Assembly: GCA_017608625.1 (NCBI GenBank)
Contig: JAFCFN010000008.1
Location: forward strand, 1 to 39,065
DNA length: 39,065 nucleotides
Direction: 5' to 3'
From: Candidatus Woesearchaeota archaeon
GTDB lineage: Archaea > Nanobdellota > Nanobdellia > Woesearchaeales > JAFCFN01
Positions 1-7,860 of the stretch are shown piece by piece. The first letter of the stretch is position 1, and the number at the start of each line of letters is the position of its first letter. A program made the position numbers and the translations under genes. The notes beneath the pieces were generated by a model. It was given only the letters and a program-made list of their open reading frames with translations, ran no database searches and was not told where the DNA came from.

Positions 1-2
1 TT

Positions 3-266
3 TTAAATAATATCCTCTTCGGCGATTACAACAAAGTCTCCTACTGCTACTACTGCTGAAAAAGGTATTAGTGTTTTATTTTCTCTGTCTTTTTCTAGTT
101 CTAGTTTTTCAGCATAAGTTGTTGGATTTGCTAAAACTAAGTTAATTAACTCTCCAGAGTGGGTTTCAAATACAATATCTCCTACTGTACCAAAGTTCTT
201 TCCTGTTTTACTTACTACACTTTTACCTATTAGTTGTTTTGAAAAGATTTTTTCTTCTTCAGCCAT
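3..266 (-). CDS. PRC-barrel domain protein
   Basis: An 87-residue protein with the PRC-barrel pattern: an N-terminal LIGKSVVSKTGKNFGTVGDI stretch followed by short beta strands ending in VAVGDFVVIAEEDII. Archaeal stand-alone PRC-barrel proteins are small cytosolic beta-barrels. Some take part in RNA processing or cell division, but the exact role of this one cannot be read from sequence. The ATG is preceded by a G-rich site (GGGGGTT) seven bases upstream, and a TATA-like TTTAAATA lies further upstream, so it probably has its own transcript. The Cas4-like gene lies upstream on the same strand, 50 bases away. The family call is good; the function is unknown. Confidence 0.85.
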   Translation of the reverse strand: MAEEEKIFSKQLIGKSVVSKTGKNFGTVGDIVFETHSGELINLVLANPTTYAEKLELEKDRENKTLIPFSAVVAVGDFVVIAEEDII

Positions 267-313
267 AAATATAACCCCCTTTGAATATTATAGCTCTAAA
301 TATGGGGAAGTAA

Positions 314-321
314 TATTTAAA
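314..321 (-). promoter_or_regulatory. TATA box of the PRC-barrel gene
   Basis: Read on the minus strand, AGATTTAAATATTA is an archaeal TATA-like element about 50 bases before the ATG. The spacing would give a leader of roughly 25 bases containing the GGGGGTT ribosome site. Inferred from motif and spacing only. Confidence 0.45.
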
Positions 322-1135
322 TCTTTTGTTTATAACATATGTCTTTTAGACCGCAGGAATTACACTTGTTTTTGTTTAGGCAGAAATCTGGTAATTTAGA
401 GCTTTCTAATAGGGATATTACTTTTCTAGTTAAATCAAGAACTTCTTGCTTTAAAAAAGGGTTTATGATAAGCTGTCTTTTTTGTTTATAGTCTAAGTAA
501 TGTACAAAGCCTTCTTTAACAGGAATTCCAAATTGATCTTCTAGGAGTAGTGCATATGCTGCTAGTTGTATTCTATGAGATGGCCATATACCTTCTTTTG
601 GTAGTTTTCCTGTTTTTAGCTCTACAGGAATAAAGTGATTATCATATTTCTCCAACTGATCTATAACTCCTTTTAGCTGTAGATTACTAGATGATATTTT
701 GAATTCTGATTCTATTTTTGGTGTTAGAGCTTGCCATAGCTCTTTACCAAATAGCTGATGAGTTTGGATAAAGTTAAAAAGATTGTTTGCTCTTGTTTCT
801 GTTTCTTCTAAAACAATTGGCCAGATCTCTTTATAAGTATTAAACAAAGAGAGATTAAGATTTAGCAATTTGGATTTATTATTCATGATAATTTTTCTCA
901 ATATTGCCGAATAATTTCTTTTATATAATGCTTGTAGATCTTCCAAAGGTGTTTCTTCCTCAATTGATGTAACTATTCCTTGTTCTGCTTTGTTTATTTT
1001 ATCATACAATTCATGTCTAATTAAACCTTTGATTAATGCCTCTTTTGGAGGTTCTTCATATCCAAGAGTCTGTTCTAAAAAGAGCTTTCTTCTACAATAA
1101 AGATATGTTGATAGAAAACTAACTGGGATTAGCAT
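317..1135 (-). CDS. Cas4-like PD-(D/E)XK Fe-S nuclease (stand-alone)
   Basis: A 272-residue protein with the Cas4/RecB-nuclease layout. There is an N-terminal cysteine (YCRRK, residue 14), a C-terminal KCNSCGLKDIC cluster completing a four-cysteine Fe-S site, and a nuclease core with LKGVIDQLE, PVELKTGK and a following RIQLAAYALLLE helix (the QhxxY motif). These match a metal-dependent DNA exonuclease/endonuclease. No CRISPR array or other cas gene is in the window, so it is better read as a stand-alone Cas4-like repair or recombination nuclease than as an adaptation protein. It is divergent from tyrS over a 91-base spacer. A TATA box about 26 bases before the ATG with no Shine-Dalgarno suggests a leaderless message. 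Confidence 0.85.
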   Translation of the reverse strand: MLIPVSFLSTYLYCRRKLFLEQTLGYEEPPKEALIKGLIRHELYDKINKAEQGIVTSIEEETPLEDLQALYKRNYSAILRKIIMNNKSKLLNLNLSLFNTYKEIWPIVLEETETRANNLFNFIQTHQLFGKELWQALTPKIESEFKISSSNLQLKGVIDQLEKYDNHFIPVELKTGKLPKEGIWPSHRIQLAAYALLLEDQFGIPVKEGFVHYLDYKQKRQLIINPFLKQEVLDLTRKVISLLESSKLPDFCLNKNKCNSCGLKDICYKQKI

Positions 1136-1154
1136 AACAATCTAGATATTTTAT

Positions 1155-1204
1155 CATTTAAATATGTTGTGTGAGGGGTTGTCCAGTGGAAAACATTTAA
1201 ATAA
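1155..1204. promoter_or_regulatory. Divergent promoters, cas4-like / tyrS
   Basis: CATATTTAAATG (minus strand, centred near 1161) lies about 26 bases before the nuclease ATG. CATTTAAATAA (plus strand, centred near 1199) lies about 28 bases before the tyrS ATG. Neither gene has a convincing ribosome site, so both transcripts may be leaderless. Confidence 0.5.
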
Positions 1205-1226
1205 TAGCATATTTTAAAAATAAAAT

Positions 1227-2243
1227 ATGAATATGAAAAAAAGATTAGAGTTGATAAAAAGAGGTATTCAAGAGATTCTTACAGAAGAAGAGCTTGTTAG
1301 ATTATTAAAAGAGAAAAAGAAGATAACAGCTTATTGGGGTACTAGTCCTACTGGACCATTTCATATGGGTTATCTGGCTTCTTTGGGCAAGATATTTGAT
1401 TTACAAAAAGCTGGTATTAAAACAAAGATATTAATAGCAGACATACATGCTGCTTTGGATGACTTAAAGGCTCCTTGGGATGAGATAGGAAAAAGGGCTG
1501 AGTATTATAAAAAATGTATTGAATTGAGTTTTCCTTGGGAGGAAAAGCCAGAGTTTATAATAGGAAGCTCTTTTCAGCTAAAAAAAGATTATTTTTTAGA
1601 TGTTCTTAAGATAGCTACTTTATGTACAGTTGCAAGAGCAACAAGAGCTGCTTCTGAGGTATGTAGATTAAAGAATCCAAAGGTATCTGAAATGATTTAT
1701 CCTATAATGCAGGCATTGGATGAAGAATATTTAGGAGTTGATATACAGTTGGGTGGAATAGATCAGAGGCATATTCTAGCTTTTGCAAGAGAGTATTTGC
1801 CAAAAATAGGTTATAATCCAAGAGTGGAAATTATGAATCCTTTAATGGCTTCTCTAAAAGGTCCAGGAACAAAGATGTCTGCATCCATTCCAACAAGCTA
1901 TATTAAAGTTTATGATTCAGAAGAACAGATTAAAGAGAAAATAAAAAATGCTTATTGTCCTGCTGGCAATTTAATAGAAAACCCTATTACTCAATTATGT
2001 CAGTATGTGATATTTCCTGTTAAAGGTAAATTAAAAATAGAGAGGCCTATAAAATATGGTGGAGATGTCTTATTTAATTCTTTTGAAGAGCTGAAAGTAG
2101 CTTATACAGCTAAAAAGATTCATCCTTTGGATTTAAAGAATTCTGTTGCTATTGCTTTAATTGATATATTTAAAAAGACTAGAAAGTATTTTGAAAAGAA
2201 CAGAGACAAATTAAAAGAATTAGGAGAAGCTTTTTTGGCGTAA
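1227..2243 (+). CDS. tyrS: Tyrosyl-tRNA synthetase, archaeal type
   Basis: This class I aminoacyl-tRNA synthetase charges tRNA-Tyr in the cytosol. The 338-residue length fits archaeal TyrRS, which lacks the bacterial C-terminal S4 domain. The HIGH-type signature appears as GPFHMGYL in the first 50 residues and the KMSKS loop as KMSAS, the usual archaeal variant. The tyrosine/ATP pocket stretch VDIQLGGIDQRH is present. The ATG at 1227 is taken because of the TATA spacing; a second ATG two codons on is possible. It converges with the M16 peptidase gene with no bases between the two stop codons. Confidence 0.95.
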   Translation: MNMKKRLELIKRGIQEILTEEELVRLLKEKKKITAYWGTSPTGPFHMGYLASLGKIFDLQKAGIKTKILIADIHAALDDLKAPWDEIGKRAEYYKKCIELSFPWEEKPEFIIGSSFQLKKDYFLDVLKIATLCTVARATRAASEVCRLKNPKVSEMIYPIMQALDEEYLGVDIQLGGIDQRHILAFAREYLPKIGYNPRVEIMNPLMASLKGPGTKMSASIPTSYIKVYDSEEQIKEKIKNAYCPAGNLIENPITQLCQYVIFPVKGKLKIERPIKYGGDVLFNSFEELKVAYTAKKIHPLDLKNSVAIALIDIFKKTRKYFEKNRDKLKELGEAFLA

Positions 2244-3443
2244 TTATTTCTGTTGGATTATGGTTAAAGTATAATTTTTGAAGTATTTGTTAACAACTTT
2301 TTTTATGTCATTTAAACTAACTTTTTTTATTTTTGATATATACTTAGTAAACTCTTCTGCATTTTTTATTATTTGCCAAAAATTTAACTGATTTGCAAGT
2401 TTTTGAGAATCTTCTGAATTCAAGATAAACTCTCCCTCTAAAAATGTTTTAGCTTCTTTGAGTTCTTTTGAAGTTATATTTTGTAGTTTTTTAATCTCTG
2501 TTAAAATAATTGACTTAACTTTTGATATATTTTTCTTATCTGTGCTGACATGTATGGCAAAGAATCCATAATCTATGCTTGGTTGGTGCTCTACACCAAC
2601 ATCGTAGCCAAGTCCTCTTTTTGTTCTTATTTCATTAAATAGTTTTCCTGATTGCCCTCTACCTAAAATTGATTTGATTACATCCAGAACATAAGAATCT
2701 TTATGAGATCTTGGAACTGTTTTATAACCAAGTATTAAATAGGATTGATTAATTGGCCTTCTTTCTATTTTTTGTTTTGATTTAAGTTGTTTTGGTTCAA
2801 TAATTATTTTTGTTTTTGGTAAATTTTTCTTTTTAAACTTAAAATACTTCTTGATTTTTGGAATAACTACCTTAACATCTCCAACAATAGATATAATCAT
2901 GTTATTAGGGATATAATATTTGTTATAAAATTCAACTAAATCTTCTCTGCTTAATTTTGAAACTGTTTCCCTGCTCCCATATATTGGATTTTTTGTTGGA
3001 TGTTTTTTGTAAAGTGTTTTGAGGAAAAAGAACCATTGATAAAAAATAGGTTCATCCATAACAAGATCTACTTCAGAAAGAATAACTTGTCTTTCTTTTT
3101 CAATTATTTTGTTATCAAAAATAGGATTTTGAATTATGTCTGAGAGAACATCCAAGGCTATGTTAAAATGTTTTTTCGGTATTTTTACATAATAAAAAGT
3201 TCTATCATGAGTTGTTGCTGCATTAATTTCTCCTCCTTTTGATTCTATTTCATTTACTATTTGATTTGCTGTTCTTTTCTCTGTTCCTTCAGACAACATA
3301 TGTTCTACAAAATGTGCTACTCCTCCCTTTTTAGGATCTTCATTATTTGAGCCTGCTTTAACTGCTATCTCAATTGTAACTGTTTTAAGAGGCTTCTTTT
3401 CAAGTATCACTGTCAATCCATTTGGTAAGATGACTTTTCTCAT
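2244..3443 (-). CDS. M16-family zinc peptidase
   Basis: A 399-residue inverzincin-type peptidase. The zinc motif HFVEH is at residues 44-48 and the third ligand Glu is at 124 (SEVDLVMDEP), giving the family's characteristic 76-residue spacing. The C-terminal half has the inactive-half signature with RTKRGLGYDVGV. M16B enzymes usually act as clam-shell dimers or as partners of an inactive paralogue; only one copy is visible here. The family is far commoner in bacteria than in archaea, so an origin by transfer is plausible. It is divergent from the M24 peptidase gene with a 44-base shared promoter region. The substrate is unknown. Confidence 0.93.
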   Translation of the reverse strand: MRKVILPNGLTVILEKKPLKTVTIEIAVKAGSNNEDPKKGGVAHFVEHMLSEGTEKRTANQIVNEIESKGGEINAATTHDRTFYYVKIPKKHFNIALDVLSDIIQNPIFDNKIIEKERQVILSEVDLVMDEPIFYQWFFFLKTLYKKHPTKNPIYGSRETVSKLSREDLVEFYNKYYIPNNMIISIVGDVKVVIPKIKKYFKFKKKNLPKTKIIIEPKQLKSKQKIERRPINQSYLILGYKTVPRSHKDSYVLDVIKSILGRGQSGKLFNEIRTKRGLGYDVGVEHQPSIDYGFFAIHVSTDKKNISKVKSIILTEIKKLQNITSKELKEAKTFLEGEFILNSEDSQKLANQLNFWQIIKNAEEFTKYISKIKKVSLNDIKKVVNKYFKNYTLTIIQQK

Positions 3444-3455
3444 ACAATCAATATA

Positions 3456-3474
3456 TTTTTAAATAGTATTTAAT
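3456..3474. promoter_or_regulatory. Overlapping divergent TATA boxes, M16 / M24 peptidases
   Basis: TTTTTAAATA (plus, centre about 3461) and ATTAAATACT (minus, centre about 3470) each lie about 27 bases before their ATG within a 44-base spacer. The two promoters physically overlap, so the two genes may compete for transcription factors. Confidence 0.45.
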
Positions 3475-3487
3475 CTTTACTAAAAAG

Positions 3488-4147
3488 ATGTCTATAAACA
3501 ATATTAAGAAATCTTGTAAAATAACTGATCATATCCTTCAAAAATGTATCAATAATATTAAGAATTTTAAAACAGAAAAAGAGATTTATGATTTTTTAAT
3601 AAAAGAAACAAAATTATATGGTTGTAAGCTTGCTTTCAAGCCAATTGTAGCGAGTGGTAAGAATAGTGCTGAGATGCATCACAAAGCTAGTAACATTAGA
3701 TTAAAAAAAGGTTTTCTTGTTCTTGATTTTGGAGTAAAATATAAAGGCTATTGCTCTGATATGACTAGGACCTTGTATTTAGGAAAACCTAGTAAAAAAG
3801 AAGTTAAGTTTTATTATTTGGTATTAAAAGCTCAGGAAGAAGTTATAAAAGAGTTAAAACATAGTATAAGATGTTTTGAATTAGATGGTGTTGCAAGAAG
3901 TGTCTTTGGAAAGTATGCCAAATACTTTAAGCATGGTTTAGGACATGGAGTTGGAAAGAGGATTCATCAAAGTCCTTCATTAAACCCTTGGAATAGAAGA
4001 AAGATCAAGAAAGGGGTTGTTTTAACAATAGAACCTGGTTTGTATTTTAAAAATAAGTTTGGAATTAGAATTGAGGACACAATTTTGTTAAAAGATAAAC
4101 CTGTTATTTTAACAAAAACTAGAAAAGATCTTATTATAGTCCAATAA
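3488..4147 (+). CDS. M24-family metallopeptidase (Xaa-Pro aminopeptidase-like)
   Basis: A 219-residue pita-bread peptidase. All five metal ligands are present: D80 (LVLDFG), D91 (YCSDMTRT), H153 (HGLGHGVG), E182 (LTIEPGLY) and E196 (GIRIEDT). The HGLGHGVG and EPGLY signatures fit the Xaa-Pro aminopeptidase/PepQ side of the family better than methionine aminopeptidase. The protein lacks the N-terminal creatinase-like domain of full PepQ, so it is a minimal catalytic-domain form. It probably trims peptides in the cytosol. Its 3' end overlaps the convergent M29 gene by 14 bases. A methionine aminopeptidase role cannot be excluded. Confidence 0.9.
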   Translation: MSINNIKKSCKITDHILQKCINNIKNFKTEKEIYDFLIKETKLYGCKLAFKPIVASGKNSAEMHHKASNIRLKKGFLVLDFGVKYKGYCSDMTRTLYLGKPSKKEVKFYYLVLKAQEEVIKELKHSIRCFELDGVARSVFGKYAKYFKHGLGHGVGKRIHQSPSLNPWNRRKIKKGVVLTIEPGLYFKNKFGIRIEDTILLKDKPVILTKTRKDLIIVQ

Positions 4148-5216
4148 ACTTTCCATTCTTCTGTACTAGCCTATCATCAACCCAGATCTCTCCTTTATCT
4201 TTTTTCAGATCTTTGATCATATCCCAGTGAACTGCTGATTTGTTTTTACCATTACATTCTTTGTAAGCCATTCCTAATGCGAGGTGTATGCTTCCTCCTA
4301 TTTTTTCATCAAACAATATTTCCTTTGTAAATTTGTTAATATGATAGTTACAGCCTAATCCAAATTCTCCTAAATATTTTGCTCCTGGATCTGTTGCAAT
4401 TATTTGTTTTAAGAATTTCTCATTTTTTTCTGCTGTTGCTTTTACTACTTTACCATTTTTGAATTCTAGTTTTATACCATTAACCTCTCTTCCACCATAG
4501 ATTGCTGGATAGGTATAGGAGATATAACCATTAACTGTTTTTTTGAGAGGTGCCCAGAATATCTCGCCACTAGGCATATTCTCAACCTTGTCTGTATCAG
4601 CAATAGCAGGTCTTCCTTTTATACTAAATGTTATGTCTGTGTCTTTTCCAAGAATCCTTATTTTATCTGCATTTTTAAATAATCTTTTGATTTTATTTAT
4701 TTTCTTGGCTTCTTTTTGCCAATCAATGTTTATGGCATTGTATACAAAATTCTCATACTCTTCCAGACTCATCTCTGCTTCTTGTGCTAGAGCTTTTGTT
4801 GGGAATAAAGTAGTTACCCTTCTTATTTTGTCTCTTCTATTTGCAATATAATCTCCAATTGGTTGTACTACTTTTTGCCTTATTGCTATTCTTTTTGGAT
4901 CTACATTTGTTAGCTCTCTTGTATTAGAATTTGAAATAATTGAGATATAAACCTGGCTATTTTTAACCTCATAATCAAATATTTTTGGAAATTTTTTTAA
5001 TTGTTCTAAAGAAGCATTTTTGAAATAAATATAAGATGTTCCTGGCAATCCAATATGAAGTCTAGGATAAGCACCTTTTTTAATAACTTGTCTATAGAGT
5101 TCTAAAATTAAAGGTTTGGCTTCTACCTCTCCACTAATAACTACTGTTTCTCCTTTTTTGACATTGGTTGAATAATCAACCAAGATTTTTGCAAATTTAA
5201 TGATTCTTGGATCCAT
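4134..5216 (-). CDS. M29-family aminopeptidase
   Basis: A 360-residue protein of the thermophilic aminopeptidase (AmpS/PepS) family. It has the family features PSGEIFWAP, a Glu-bearing C-terminal LGEFGLGCNYHINK stretch and an AVHWDMIKDL motif, which supply the two-metal site. It releases N-terminal residues from peptides in the cytosol. It is the last gene of the long minus-strand cluster, 31 bases after the Trm5-like gene, and its end overlaps the convergent M24 gene. With M16 and M24 it forms a run of three unrelated peptidases, which suggests a peptide-degradation patch. Confidence 0.93.
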   Translation of the reverse strand: MDPRIIKFAKILVDYSTNVKKGETVVISGEVEAKPLILELYRQVIKKGAYPRLHIGLPGTSYIYFKNASLEQLKKFPKIFDYEVKNSQVYISIISNSNTRELTNVDPKRIAIRQKVVQPIGDYIANRRDKIRRVTTLFPTKALAQEAEMSLEEYENFVYNAINIDWQKEAKKINKIKRLFKNADKIRILGKDTDITFSIKGRPAIADTDKVENMPSGEIFWAPLKKTVNGYISYTYPAIYGGREVNGIKLEFKNGKVVKATAEKNEKFLKQIIATDPGAKYLGEFGLGCNYHINKFTKEILFDEKIGGSIHLALGMAYKECNGKNKSAVHWDMIKDLKKDKGEIWVDDRLVQKNGKFIGL

Positions 5217-5247
5217 TTTTATTCAATAATTAATTGAATATTTAAAA

Positions 5248-6021
5248 TTAACTAATTCTGAAGTCTACACAGATTCTATATTTTCTTGGTGAGTATTGAC
5301 CGCATTTAACAACTTTCAGTATCTTGAATTTCTTTTTTTGTTTTTTACAGGCTTGAGCTATTTTTTCTATTGATTTTTGAGGTATATCTTTTTCTTCCTG
5401 AAAATCGTAAAAATGAATAATTCCATTTCTTTTTATTGATTTTAATGCTAAATCTAAATAATCTTCTGCTCCTTTTGGTAAAGGCATTGCAATTCTATCA
5501 AATTTTTTGTTTATTTTTGGAAGGACTTTTCTTACATCTCCTTTGAATAATTTAATATTGTCTACTTTATTTAGTTTTAAATTTTCTAAAGCATATTTAT
5601 GGGCAGCAGGGTTTATTTCTATTCCATATACTTTTTTTGGCTGAGCATTTTTGGCTATAACCAAAGGATAAGGAGCTACTCCTGAAAACGTGACTAAAAC
5701 TGTTTCTCCTTTTTTGACTTGTTTGGCTATTCTTAATCTTTCCGTTGCCAATCTTGGTGAAAAATAGAGCTTTTCTATATTGAGTTTTAATCTAACTTTA
5801 TTTTCCTTATATTCTGTCTCTTTTTTTCTTTGGCCAGCTAAGTAAGTGTATTTCTGTAATCTATATTTACCTTTATGAATTCCTGATTTTTTAACTACTG
5901 TTTTTACATTTTTATGTAGTTTTAATAATTTATTTGCTATTTGTTTCTGATTCTTCAATTTATCTGGAATCTCAATTATTAAGATGTCTCCTACAATATC
6001 ATAACTAGATGGGATTTTCAT
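5248..6021 (-). CDS. Trm5/Tyw2-family tRNA methyltransferase
   Basis: A 257-residue class I SAM-dependent methyltransferase resembling archaeal Trm5, which forms m1G37 in tRNA. Visible are the D2 start PSSYDIVGDI, GKYRLQKY, YFSPRLATER (R90), the SAM-binding VTFSGVAPYPL and YGIEINP (E135), and GDVRKV (D162). It is shorter than Trm5 with the N-terminal D1 domain, which is absent here as in some archaea. Where Trm5 usually reads N-L-P near the substrate, this protein reads PLP (MPLPKGAEDYL), so its specificity should not be assumed. It follows the EamA gene by one base and is probably cotranscribed. Confidence 0.8.
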   Translation of the reverse strand: MKIPSSYDIVGDILIIEIPDKLKNQKQIANKLLKLHKNVKTVVKKSGIHKGKYRLQKYTYLAGQRKKETEYKENKVRLKLNIEKLYFSPRLATERLRIAKQVKKGETVLVTFSGVAPYPLVIAKNAQPKKVYGIEINPAAHKYALENLKLNKVDNIKLFKGDVRKVLPKINKKFDRIAMPLPKGAEDYLDLALKSIKRNGIIHFYDFQEEKDIPQKSIEKIAQACKKQKKKFKILKVVKCGQYSPRKYRICVDFRIS

Positions 6022-6022
6022 T

Positions 6023-6886
6023 TTAAATTATAATTAAAACTGTGCCCACTATCATTAGAATGCATGCTATTATTCTCTGAATTAATCCATGTTCATAGAA
6101 GAATGTTCCTCCAATAATTACTGTCATTAAAGTTGATAATCTTTTAATTGGTATTACTAAACTGACCATTGCTAATGAAAGTGCTTTAAGATAAAATAAA
6201 GCTGCGGCTATTGCAATCACTGAAATAAACAAAATTAATTTACCATGTTTGGTTATCCCTTTTTTAAATCCTTCGTAACCATCGTAAAGAATTGAGTGAT
6301 ATAATATAAATATAATTAAGTAAAAGAATTTTATGATAAAATAAAAACTAAAATAATCTACTTGGGTCAAGATAAATTTGTCAAGTGTTGCTGTAATACT
6401 ATAACCAAACATTGCAAGAAGAACATAAACATAATATTTGCCTTTAAATATTTTAAATGGTTTAAAAAAATCTTTATGTCTATAATCTATCTCTAAGGAA
6501 TAAGCTCCTAAGACAATAAAAAATATTCCAAAAAATTGTGATAAGGAGAGGGTCTCTCCTAAAAATAACATTGCAATAAAAAGCAAAATAATAGGACTGA
6601 GATTTGTTAATGGAGCTACTTCCGAAATCTCTAGATGCTTATAACTTTTGCATAATAAAAGTAAAGAGGTAGATCCAATTAAAGATTTTATAAAGATAAT
6701 AGTATACCATTTAAAAGAATATGAGAAATTTACATACTTATAAAAAGGGAGAATAATTAAAAAACTGATAAAATAAAAAACAACTAAATACTCTGCAACA
6801 TGTTCTTTTAATAATACCTTCTTTCTAAGTATTAAGCCTAATGATACAAAAAAAGCTGACAATAAAGCAAAAATATACCATTCCAT
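6023..6886 (-). CDS. EamA/DMT-family membrane transporter
   Basis: A 287-residue integral membrane protein with about ten hydrophobic segments in two EamA repeats. The first ends around LGETLSLSQFFGIFFIVLGAYSL and the second around GGTFFYEHGLIQRIIACILMIVGTVLII. The family exports or imports small metabolites; the substrate cannot be predicted. The start is supported by a GAGGT ribosome site six bases before the ATG. It sits 14 bases after the exchanger gene in the minus-strand cluster. Confidence 0.88.
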   Translation of the reverse strand: MEWYIFALLSAFFVSLGLILRKKVLLKEHVAEYLVVFYFISFLIILPFYKYVNFSYSFKWYTIIFIKSLIGSTSLLLLCKSYKHLEISEVAPLTNLSPIILLFIAMLFLGETLSLSQFFGIFFIVLGAYSLEIDYRHKDFFKPFKIFKGKYYVYVLLAMFGYSITATLDKFILTQVDYFSFYFIIKFFYLIIFILYHSILYDGYEGFKKGITKHGKLILFISVIAIAAALFYLKALSLAMVSLVIPIKRLSTLMTVIIGGTFFYEHGLIQRIIACILMIVGTVLIII

Positions 6887-6900
6887 AATTTACCTCTTTT

Positions 6901-7860
6901 TTAAGCTATTAAACCTTTAACATAAAATTCAATAATTATAAAAAACATGTAAAGCAAGATTAGTGATATTCCTTCTTTTATATATAGCTTATTGCCACTT
7001 TCTACAAATGTTGCAAATAAAAAAGTTATTATCAACATATAAACTCCTGCTGTAATAAATAAGAGAAAATCTGAGGAAATAGGATAAATTAAAGCTGTGA
7101 CACCTAATATAAAGGTTAAATTTGCAATATTGGAACCTATTAGATTGCCTAGAACCATCTCGGAGTGACCTTTAATAGCTGCTTGAGAACCAAAAGCTAG
7201 TTCTGGGAGGGATGTTCCAATAGCAATTAAGAAGATACCTATAATAATTGGTGGTAAAGCAAGATCTATAGATAGGGCTGTTGCATATTTAACAACAAAA
7301 GTGGCTGCAAAGAAAAGTATGGCTAGGCTAATTACAAATAAGAGGGTTGTTAAAAATATTAGTTTTCTTTTGACTCTATCTTCTTCATACTCCTTCTTGA
7401 ATATTTTTCTTTGGAGATACATTCTTCTAGCATAAATAAAAAAGACTACAATGAGTATTGCTCCATCAATTCTATCTAATTGTCTACCTATTAACATTAA
7501 AGTTAGTGGAATAATAGAAATAAAAACTAGGTATAATGCATCTGTTTTTGTTCTGCGAGATTTAATTTTCATACCTCTGGCAAGAAGGATGGGAATGCCA
7601 GCAACAATAGTTAAATTTGCAATATTGGATCCAATTACAGTACCAAGTAATAAAGCTGTGTTTTTTGTCAAAGCAGAAGTTATACCAACAAATAATTCTG
7701 GTAAAGATGTTGCTAAAGCCATTATAATAAAACCTGCTACAAACTCGCTTAAATGTAAGAAAGATGCTATTTTTGAAAGACTTTTTACCAACCATGAACC
7801 TGCTAGAACTAAAACTATACAGGAGAGGAGAAATAATACAAGATTAATTATTAAAGCCAT
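6901..7860 (-). CDS. Na+/Ca2+ exchanger family membrane protein (YrbG-like)
   Basis: A 319-residue cation/Ca2+ antiporter (CaCA) with about ten membrane segments and the two inverted alpha repeats. These are ATSLPELFVG plus GSNIANLTIVAG in the first half and GTSLPELAFG plus GSNIANLTFILG in the second. The paired acidic residues in the SLPEL motifs are the expected ion ligands. It probably exchanges Na+ or H+ for Ca2+ at the plasma membrane. Its start overlaps the end of fen1 by ten bases, so it is translated from the fen1 message although its function is unrelated. Confidence 0.92.
   Translation of the reverse strand: MALIINLVLFLLSCIVLVLAGSWLVKSLSKIASFLHLSEFVAGFIIMALATSLPELFVGITSALTKNTALLLGTVIGSNIANLTIVAGIPILLARGMKIKSRRTKTDALYLVFISIIPLTLMLIGRQLDRIDGAILIVVFFIYARRMYLQRKIFKKEYEEDRVKRKLIFLTTLLFVISLAILFFAATFVVKYATALSIDLALPPIIIGIFLIAIGTSLPELAFGSQAAIKGHSEMVLGNLIGSNIANLTFILGVTALIYPISSDFLLFITAGVYMLIITFLFATFVESGNKLYIKEGISLILLYMFFIIIEFYVKGLIA

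Noticed and set aside
1173-1194. GGGGTTGTCCAGTGGAAAAC between cas4-like and tyrS resembles an origin recognition box.
   Set aside because: The G-string is on the wrong side of the dyad for an ORB and only one half-site fits; it lies next to the tyrS TATA box and is most simply promoter-flanking sequence.
4543-4851. 102-residue plus-strand ORF inside the M29 gene.
   Set aside because: Antisense shadow of a well-supported gene; no start signals.
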